Below, piece after piece: positions 18,716 through 24,770 of a stretch of DNA of 24,770 nt. The DNA comes from Candidatus Dechloromonas phosphorivorans (GTDB lineage: Bacteria; Pseudomonadota; Gammaproteobacteria; Burkholderiales; Rhodocyclaceae). The stretch is from the NCBI GenBank assembly GCA_016709495.1, contig JADJMS010000054.1, positions 1-24,770 on the forward strand, given 5' to 3'. The position numbers and the translations under genes were made by a program. The number at the start of each line of letters is the position of its first letter. The stretch's first letter is position 1. A model generated the notes under the pieces. It was not told the DNA's origin, did not search any database, and saw nothing but the letters and a program-made list of their open reading frames with translations.

Positions 18716-18741
18716 AAAAAAAAGGCCCGAAGGCCTTTTTT
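18716..18741 (-). terminator. rho-independent terminator after the PEP-CTERM gene
   Basis: Perfect GGCC-CGAA-GGCC stem-loop (18724-18735) flanked by A8 on one side and T6 on the other, so the stem extends through A:T pairs and the structure can terminate in both directions. It lies 15 bases past the PEP-CTERM stop and 44 bases before the flavoprotein start. It should isolate the PEP-CTERM transcript from the module downstream. Confidence 0.88.
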
Positions 18742-18756
18742 GGTATTTACAGAAAA

Positions 18757-19497
18757 TCAGGCTTGCTTGCGGCGACGTGAGGCGGCAAAACCTAGAAGAC
18801 CTAAACCAAGAAGTGCAACGCTTGAGGGCTCTGGAACTTCGGCCGTAACGGTGGCTGACCAGGAGGTAGCAATTGCACCATTAGTCACCAACGTGTTTAC
18901 CAAACCAGGTATGGTCGCACCAACGAACTGGGTCGTGAACAAAGCAGTCCAGAGTGTAACGTCGTCAGTAACGTCAAATTAGATCACCGCCCGCATCACA
19001 AAAGTGCCCTGTGCCGAAAAAGGATGCAGTTACACCACCAGCCTCTTGTTTTAAAGAGTAAGGAGCCTGTGGTAAAGGTCCTGCTCCATCCACATGGTAC
19101 CTGGTGAGAGGGTGGTCAAGGTGAACAACCAATTTGGATTGTTAAGCAACTTAAAGAAATTCGGTGTGATGCTAGCACCTAGAGGGATGTAGTTAGCATC
19201 GAAAGGGTTGGCGCTCATGTCGCGAACATAACCATCAGGGTTCAACACGGGAAGAGATGCAAAACTACCAGTCGGAGTTCCGGTTATATTAAACTGGCCG
19301 TTAGTCTGAGATGCATTCAAGCCGTCATTAACAGGTGTGAACCAATCAATCTCACCTGCCGTGATCTTAACGCCAGTACCACGTGCACTGCTGGCAATGT
19401 CGAAGGTGCCGACAACTGGGGTGGCATTTGCTGCAGATGCGGTCAGTGTCAGGGCTGTGGCAAGAGCGAGCCAGCTAACGGATTTCTTGAAGTACAT
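18757..19497 (-). pseudogene. PEP-CTERM sorting-domain protein, secreted XrtA substrate (frameshifted)
   Basis: Exported protein with a C-terminal sorting tag recognised by the exosortase encoded at 5502-4645. The signal peptide runs from MYFKKSVSWLALATALTLTA to ANA. The mature part is Gly/Thr/Asn-rich and has no known domain. The tail AEVPEPSSVALLG, a short hydrophobic segment (LGLGLLGFAAS) and RRRKQA is a textbook PEP-CTERM. The signal-peptide frame runs to about 19051 and the tail frame begins near 18970; two one-base shifts between them (near 19060 and near 18980-18998) plus a TAA separate the parts. The corrected stretch includes GGVTASFFGTG and FDVTDDVTLWTALF. ATG 19497 is chosen for the GGAG 8 bases upstream and the signal peptide; upstream in-frame codons overlap a sigma-54 promoter. 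Confidence 0.87.
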
Positions 19498-19555
19498 GAT
19501 TTTCTCCAGGTGGAAGTATTGCGTATTCGATAGAAGTTGTTGCTGGTAAAACATA

Positions 19556-19571
19556 AGCATGTAATATGCCA
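19556..19571 (-). promoter_or_regulatory. sigma-54 (-24/-12) promoter of the PEP-CTERM gene
   Basis: TGGCATATTACATGCT matches the sigma-54 consensus TGGCAC-N5-TTGCW with the invariant GG and GC dinucleotides at the exact required spacing. Transcription would start about 12 bases downstream, leaving a ~45-base leader to ATG 19497. PEP-CTERM genes in exosortase genomes are often sigma-54-dependent through the PrsK/PrsR two-component system; neither gene is in the window. Confidence 0.68.
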
Positions 19572-19959
19572 GATCAAAAATTAATATCTAACACATGATT
19601 TTATGGCAATAAATTGTTCATGTTATAAGAGTCAAGTTTGATTCTGCGGTTGGTGTAAAGTTTTCCGACAACTAGCTAAGGGTCAATATGAAAGGGGCCG
19701 CCCTTTTTTCAACCTTTTAACGGCTGGCCAGTTGCTAACGGACTTGCACGATGGCCTATGCCATGGTGGTCGATGAAAAGACGATGTTGCAGCGCATTTC
19801 TACAAGCACCATGGATTTATTAGCTTGCCGTGCGCACAGCAAACGCTGTTTTTGCCGTGGATGACAGCGCAAAAAAAATTTCAGCCAAATTTTTAAGCTA
19901 TTTGACGCGTAGACCGTAAAGTTTGGCAGTCCCTGATTGTCATTTGTACTTGGATTGAA
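19572..19959. other. intergenic stretch with weak hairpins, no supported gene
   Basis: About 390 bases between the PEP-CTERM promoter and the 3' end of the outer-membrane barrel gene. It contains a possible terminator (AAAGGG-GCCG-CCCTTT followed by more T, 19691-19709) and an inverted CGCTGT/ACAGCG pair near 19843-19867 followed on the plus strand by A8. A 37-codon plus-strand frame (19751-19864) has no Shine-Dalgarno and no recognisable product. The upstream activator site for the sigma-54 promoter would be expected around 19600-19700; I see no obvious dyad there. Confidence 0.45.
19691..19709 (+). terminator. possible rho-independent terminator
   Basis: Six-base stem AAAGGG/CCCTTT with a GCCG loop and a run of six T on the plus-strand side. 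No plus-strand gene is seen upstream, so it may instead serve weakly for the minus-strand barrel gene ending at 19960. Confidence 0.35.
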
Positions 19960-21290
19960 TCAGAAACTGCCTCGGACTTCTGAATAAACCCGATCCTTTT
20001 GGTCATATCGCCCGAACATTCCCATGGCTGGTCCATTGAAGATGTCTGCACCAACCACCATTCGCCAGTTACGTTCAAAACTCCAGACGGCGCGGGGGCG
20101 GAATAGCCAGTCGGATCGATTGGCACTTGAGATAAATAGTGCTTGTACTTCCCCGGATTAGTGAAAAACTTGCTGTTGAAGTAATAGGCTGTAGCCATTT
20201 TCGCGTTTGTCGAAATATTGTATGGGTCGTAGTTCATGTACTGACGCTGGAAGACCTGGAGATTCAGGCGAGATTCAGCGGGTAAGCTGAAGTCAAGTCC
20301 GGCAACCCAATCAACCGTATTCTGTTGAGCCACGCCATCACTGTCCATGGCATTCAGGAAGTAAAGCTGCGACCTTTGGTATATACCGTTTCGCCTTTGA
20401 GGACGATATCGCCCAGATCTTGGCTAATGTGCCACCAACTTGGCTAATGCGGTCGTGGCGTGCTTAGTAGGTAACTGTTGGTACTGGTGCAATCGCGATT
20501 TCGCGATAGAGGTTTAGTTAATATCGGTACTGCGGTAGTAGAAGCCTGAGATATCAGCCATTTTTGAGGTTGAGAGACGTAGACCGTAATTCATGTTGTC
20601 CGTATTGCGTTCAGTCGCACTTCTTGTTGGTAGCGAACATTGAAACCGTTTGGCACTGGCTGGTAGGGGTGAACTCGGCTCCCAGTTTTGCCGATGTTGT
20701 CGTAGCTGGCAACCGGTATCACAACAATTCAGCGTGGAAGTCATCTTGAAATATTCAGCCCTGGCTGCCCATTGTAAATTACGGGTTGATCGAATTCTGG
20801 CGGGATAAATTCTCGCATGTCGCGTGCTGAGACGACATCAGACAAAGAACAGACCTACCATCTCACCCCAAGACATTTTGGCGGCCAATGCGGAAATCAT
20901 TGCCGGCACTGTAATCAATATAGTTTTCGCGCAGCATGGCGTCGAAACGGTGATTTTTACTACATCTTTGTTGTAAATCAGTGGCGCTGTGGCCGCGTCA
21001 TAGTCGAAGCGGGCGCCAGCTTCCATTTGATGTCAGCCCCAGATTTCCTACTTGAACTTAGGTCGGCGCGAGTGCGTTTTTGACCAGTGTTTCTGGATCA
21101 TCAACGGCACGGGCAAGTTCAAATTGGATAAACCTTTAATACCAGGGCTGCTTGATGCGGCTGGTTTGGCACTTGCTTTTGGCAAATCATCGCCAAACAG
21201 GGATTCTTTATCCTCAGCCTGGGCGCTTAAGCTTAGGCAAAGTGCGCCAATGAAGGTGAGGTGGGGCGGGTGCTTGATAGGTTGAAGCAC
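19960..21290 (-). pseudogene. outer-membrane beta-barrel protein (heavily frameshifted)
   Basis: Signal peptide (LTFIGALCLSLSAQA), then EDKESLFGDDLPK and a Ser/Pro/Ala linker. Recoverable pieces in shifting frames are FELARAVDDPETLVKNALA, AMLRENYIDYSAGNDFRIGR followed by QNV and WGEMVGLFF, DVVSARDMREFI, LQWAARAEYFK, and the end GMFGRYDQKDRVYSEVRGSF before TGA at 19960. The pattern of amphipathic strands with a terminal Phe is that of an outer-membrane barrel, and the FRIGRQ-WGE segment resembles DUF1302-like porins, but I cannot name the family with certainty. At least six frame breaks; total length fits ~443 residues. GTG 21290 lies 21 bases after the ATPase stop, so both belong to one transcript. 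Confidence 0.68.
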
Positions 21291-21311
21291 GTTATGTTTC
21301 CGGTGAAGTGA

Positions 21312-22072
21312 TTATTCAGTTGTTTCGCCAGCGATGTCCGAGAGGTTACGGACGCGGGCCAGATTCCATCTGTATTCGGCATCACGGACGCCAAAGGCTT
21401 TGATGGTTCCATCTTCGGCTTTGACTAAGCGGTCGGCGTGGTCGATGACTTTCTGGTCATGGGTAGAGAAAATAAAGAGTGGTACCGAGGTGCTCGTTGA
21501 TTTTTTTCATCAACTTCAAAATTTCGATGCCGGTGGCTTTGTCGAGATTGGCCGCGGGTTCATCGGCCAGGACAATGGTAGGTTTGACAGCTGAGGCGCG
21601 AGCAATGGCTACACGTTGGCGTTGGCCGCCACTAAGCTGGTTTGGCCGATTGTTGGCGTACTTGCTGGGGCCAACGATATCGAGAAAATAGCCGACGCGC
21701 CGTTTGCGTTCTTCGGGCGAGATATCGGACCGGCGGGTAATGGATATTCAACATTTTCTGCGGCTGATAAGACGGGCAGTAAATTGAAGGTCAGAAGATA
21801 AAACCAGTCGAGCGAGCACGCAGATCGGCCAGTTCATTGGCTGTATTTTGCGAAACGTTGCCTTCATTGATATATATATCGCCGATAGTCCGGGCGATCA
21901 ATGCAGCCGATAGAGTTGAGCATGGTCGTTTTGCCGCTTTGCCAGAAGGGCCGGAAATGGCAAAGAAAACACCGGGCTCAATCCGACAGTGTTATATCAT
22001 TGAGGGCCTGAACGGTCTGTTCGCCAAGCAGATATTCATGAAGACGCGCTCGATTCGGACGACGCTATTCAT
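21312..22072 (-). pseudogene. LolD/MacB-type ABC transporter ATPase (frameshifted)
   Basis: Cytoplasmic ATPase of the MacB/LolD family, expected to power the FtsX-type permeases at 14670-17115. Reconstructed order: MNSVVRIERVF, QALNDITLS, a Walker A (GPSG-SGKTTMLNSIGCID) disrupted by two extra A near 21940, IYINEGNVSQNTANELADLR, a Q-loop region GFIF with TGA at 21791-21793, LPVLSAAENVEYPL, signature NQLSGGQRQRVAIARA, and Walker B PTIVLADEPAANLD. The end ARVRNLSDIAGETTE is intact. Four or more one- or two-base lesions. Total span of 761 bases fits the usual ~250 residues. It is divergently arranged 51 bases from the LolA-like gene. Confidence 0.86.
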
Positions 22073-22111
22073 GCTGGGTAGGATGCGAAGGTAATAATGT
22101 TAAGCACGTGC

Positions 22112-22117
22112 GAGGAG
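22112..22117 (+). promoter_or_regulatory. Shine-Dalgarno of the LolA-like gene
   Basis: GAGGAG six bases before ATG 22124. It decides the start, since the first eight codons then run into TGA and the signal-peptide frame resumes one base over. Confidence 0.6.
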
Positions 22118-22123
22118 TTGCTT

Positions 22124-22926
22124 ATGTTCACCATTAACGCAAGCGTTTGAATTTGTGGGCCTGTGTTCTGACTTCCGGCATTTTTGTCGCTCCAATCAGT
22201 GACGGCATTGGCGCAGCAAACCAGTCCTGCGTTATTGGATGAGACTTATGCCCGGAGTATAGTGGAAAAGGCCGATCAGGTCCGCCCCTTCCCATCCGAA
22301 GGTTTTCAGGTTGATATTGTAATCAATAGCAGCCAGACAGATAAACAGGTCGAAACACGAAAATACCGTGTACTTTCCAAGGGCACAAGAAAATGCGGTC
22401 GGCGATGGTGACCGAGCCTGCTTCTGAGCGTGGGCAGATTATTTCGAGTGAAGGGGCGCGATCTTTGGGTCTTCGATGCACACCAAGTCTCCCAGCCGGT
22501 GCGGATTTCCTAGCTCAGCGTTTGACTGGACGGGTGGCAAATGGCGATTTGGCGCGGGCCGAAGTACGCTGGCGACTATAATCCCACCGTACCACGAAAT
22601 GAAACCATCAATGGCGAAAATTACGTGGTGATGGAGTTTGGCTGCAGTCGACCGTTCAGTGACCTATCAAAGGTGGTTTATTGGGGAAATCAGAAGAACG
22701 CGTGGCCGCTAAAGGCTGAGTTTTATTCGTTGCCAAATCGACTGCTGAAAAATGTAGCTATGAAAATTTCCAGACGCTGGCCGGCAGAAAGCAGCGTCCA
22801 ACGCGAGTAGTGATGGAAGATGCGCTGCGCAACGATGAGAAATCAACGTTGGAATATAGTGAAATGAAGCTGCGTGATCTACCGGACAAAAATTTACCGA
22901 GGAGTTACCTCAAAAAACTTGAGTGA
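22124..22926 (+). pseudogene. LolA-like outer-membrane lipoprotein-sorting protein (frameshifted)
   Basis: Periplasmic carrier of the LolA/LolB-like fold (COG2834/PF17131 type), related to proteins that shuttle lipoproteins or lipids. The signal peptide continues through LNLWACVLTSGIF and SLQSVTALA before QQTSPALLDETYARSIVEKA. Then GFQVDIVINSSQTDKQVETR, MVTEPASERGQII, LAQRLTGRVANGDLARA, DYNPTVPRNETINGENYVVME, VYWGNQKNAWPLKAEFYSL, VMEDALRNDEKSTLEYSEMKLRDLPDK and YLKKLE. The frame moves at least six times, yet the 803-base span fits ~267 residues, typical of the family. Position next to an ABC ATPase and barrel gene suggests it carries the transported substrate across the periplasm. manC follows 26 bases downstream. 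Confidence 0.83.
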
Positions 22927-22952
22927 TTTTCTTCGAGAATAACTACTTTACT

Positions 22953-24403
22953 ATGAGCAAATTATTCCTGTTGTGCTGTCCGGCGGTTCTGGAACGCGCC
23001 TATGGCCGTTGTCGCGCGAGAAATACCCAAAGCAATTGTTGCCGCTGGTTGGCGAGCAATCGATGTTGCAGGCCACTGTGGCGCGTATGGATGGCATACC
23101 TGGTCTGGCAGAACCCTTGCTGGTATGCAATGAGGAGCATCGGTTTGTGGTGGCCGAGCAGTTGACTGCTCGGTAAGCAGAGCAAAAGGTAATCCTGGAG
23201 AGCCGTTTGGCCGTAATACGGCGCCACATTGTGCCAGCTGCTTTATGGGCGCAGCAACAGAGTGACGATCCGGTGCTTGTCGTGATGCCGGCTGACACGT
23301 AATTCTTGATGAAGTGGTCTTTAGGGAAGCAGTAGTTAAAGCTGCCAAACTGGCTGATATCGGAATCACGCCGTGACCTTTGAGTATTACACCTGATTGC
23401 CCTGGGGCTGGACATGGCTGTATCCCCCATGGGGATCAACGTTGGCAGGAGATAGCGGGGCGTTCAAAGTATCGAGATTTGTTGAAAACCTAACAGGGGA
23501 AGTAACATAGTCTTATCTGGTTCTGGAGATTTTTATGGAATAACATTGTTTTTACGCCATGCGCGCTACGACTGGGCTGAATGCGCTTGAGGTTTGCCGA
23601 TTAGATATATTACAAGCGTGTCGTGCTGCACTGCAGGTATGTGGGAAAGATGGTGACTTTATTGTTGCGTTGAACCAAATCTTTTCGAGCAATGTCCATC
23701 TGACTCTATTGATTATGCAGTTATGGAAAGATTGTCGCAGTCTTGTATAGATTTGCCCGAATGTGCGAAGTGAATCCCGTTGGCTGCCGGCTGGTCGGAT
23801 GTCGGTGCGTGGGATACGCTGTGGGAAGGTATTGCCGAAATGCGATCAAGGTAATGCATTTCAGGGGATGTGATGCTGGAGGGCTGCCGTGATACGCTAG
23901 TGGTGTCTGAGAGTCGCCTAGTGGCTATTATCAGGTTGAGTAATTTTGATTGTGGATTGAAACGGATGATGCTGTACTGGTCGCGCATCACGATGCAGCT
24001 CAGGATGTGAAGAAAATTGTTGATCGACTGAAGGCAGAAAAACGTTCTGTTGCACAGTGGCATCGCAAGGAAATATATCAGCCGTGGGGTTGGTATGACG
24101 GTGTCGATTCCGGGCAACGCTTCCAAGTCAAACGTATTGGTGTCAAACCAGGTGCGGCGCTTTCTTTGCAAACCATCATCATCGGGCAGAACATTGGATT
24201 GTTGTGAGTGGTACTGCAAAGGTGACCAGAGGTGATGAGGTTTTCTGGTCTCCGAAAACCAGTCAACATATATTCCATTGGGGTAACACACCGTGCGGAA
24301 GCCCCTGGTGTTGTGCCTCTTGGGGATGATTAGGGTGCAATCCGGTAGTTACTTAAGTGAAGACGATATTGTCCGCTTTGAAGATACCTACAGGCGTAGC
24401 TGA
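22953..24403 (+). pseudogene. manC: mannose-1-phosphate guanylyltransferase / mannose-6-phosphate isomerase (frame-broken)
   Basis: Bifunctional type II PMI-GMP enzyme making GDP-mannose, a donor for the polysaccharide. Readable blocks: the pyrophosphorylase signature SGGSGTRLWPLSREKYPKQ, LLPLVGEQSMLQATVARMD, LLVCNEEHRFVVAEQL, GRNTAP, DPVLVVMPAD, then DILQACRAALQV, ETDDAVLVAHHDAAQDVKKI and VDRLKAEKRSVAQWHRK. The isomerase cupin shows YQPWGWYDGVDSGQRFQVKR, VKPGAALSLQ, HWIVVSGTAKVTRGDEVF and SYLSEDDIVRFEDTYRRS. More than ten frame lesions and some substitutions, worst between 23160 and 23560, but the 1451-base span equals a normal ~480-residue enzyme. If the lesions are real the gene is dead. 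Confidence 0.88.
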
Positions 24404-24531
24404 TTTATTGATGGATATGTCACTGCGAAAACAGTGACTAAACTTAACAATCTGGCCGAATCGGCCAAAATTGAAGTCACCGTGAAATAGTGCCTGGGCA
24501 CTATTTGCACCTATCCCTAAAATTGACCATC
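24404..24531 (+). other. three consecutive hairpins between manC and the next gene
   Basis: GTCACTG-CGAAAA-CAGTGAC (24419-24438), TGGCCGA-A-TCGGCCA (24453-24467) and AAATAGTGCC-TG-GGCACTATTT (24485-24506). None has a long T tail. Read in the manC frame after its stop, the same stretch is an open run ending KLNNLAESAKIEVTVK before TAG 24486-24488, so it could also be the end of an unrecognised short coding segment. Confidence 0.45.
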
Positions 24532-24770
24532 ATGAGTTCTTATATATTTTCTCCTGCGGCAAAGCCGCAACAATTTCAGTCTCTAGTTTCTTGGAGAGAA
24601 ACGCTGGCCTATACCTCAGCCTCCATTGACCAGGCAATACGGAGAATGGGTATGGTCCTAGGTACCAATCACTATGGTTTAGCTGGCAGGCCACATGCTT
24701 GAATGATTTTGATCTATCGTTCGTAATTGTTGGCATGGTTATTGTTGCCATGTGGGTTGGTAGTGGTTTG
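24532..24770 (+). CDS. unidentified gene start (runs off window, possible frameshift)
   Basis: The frame from ATG 24532 begins MSSYIFSPAAKPQQFQSLVS and stops at TGA 24700-24702. One frame over, from about 24678, a continuous run reads FSWQATCLNDFDLSF then VIVGMVIVAMWVGSGL, a likely membrane segment reaching the window end. In view of the lesions elsewhere this may be one membrane protein with a frameshift. I do not recognise the family. Its position after manC would suit a polysaccharide gene, but that is only context. Confidence 0.35.

Noticed and set aside
19498..19560. An upstream ATG for the PEP-CTERM protein
   Set aside because: It would place codons over the sigma-54 promoter and put 21 residues before a complete signal peptide that has its own Shine-Dalgarno.
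19751..19864. A 37-codon plus-strand open frame in the intergenic stretch
   Set aside because: No Shine-Dalgarno, no recognisable motif and composition not clearly coding.
22951..23439. Several minus-strand open frames opposite manC
   Set aside because: They mirror the guanylyltransferase coding sequence and show no domain features.
1..24770. CRISPR array, tRNA or rRNA genes, insertion sequence ends
   Set aside because: I found no regularly spaced repeats, no tRNA-like cloverleaf, no rRNA and no transposase or flanking inverted repeats, including at the hipBA junction.

Overview
The window is a piece of a Gram-negative, probably betaproteobacterial, chromosome (Rhodocyclales or Nitrosomonadales-like; inferred from gene content only). 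Its core is an exosortase A (XrtA/PEP-CTERM) exopolysaccharide locus on the minus strand. Transcription there runs from about 14540 down to about 980: outer-membrane export lipoprotein, chain-length determinant, tyrosine autokinase, PEP-CTERM-locus outer-membrane beta-barrel, ExeA-like ATPase, polysaccharide deacetylase, FemAB-like protein, Stp1-type glycosyltransferase, exosortase A with an EpsI domain, asparagine-synthase-like amidotransferase and Stp2-type glycosyltransferase. Spacings are mostly a few bases or overlaps, so this looks like one long operon that makes, modifies and exports a polysaccharide and sorts PEP-CTERM proteins.

Left end (1-982): a HipB/HipA-type toxin-antitoxin pair with an ATGA stop/start overlap sits directly on the 3' end of the last glycosyltransferase. 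That glycosyltransferase loses its family C-terminus there. Both hip genes contain a one-base frame disruption.

Right of the polysaccharide operon (14670-22926) lies a second module. It has two paralogous FtsX/LolC-E-type ABC permeases, a vanillyl-alcohol-oxidase-family flavoprotein, a LolD-like ATPase and an outer-membrane beta-barrel, all on the minus strand, plus a divergent LolA-like periplasmic carrier on the plus strand. Together they resemble a Lol-like envelope trafficking machine with its own carrier, an outer-membrane partner and an oxidase. This is the best candidate here for a poorly described system. A PEP-CTERM cargo gene with a convincing sigma-54 promoter and a strong terminator is inserted in the middle of it.

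Right end (22953-24770): a bifunctional mannose-1-phosphate guanylyltransferase/mannose-6-phosphate isomerase (GDP-mannose supply), badly frame-broken, then three hairpins and the start of an unrecognised gene.

Many genes are interrupted by one-base indels, often in homopolymers, and by one in-frame TAG in the exosortase. Repairing these gives near-normal family lengths almost everywhere. The lesions become much denser to the right of about 19 kb. I think most are sequence errors, but real decay cannot be excluded from the sequence alone. Broken genes are described over their full reconstructed span.
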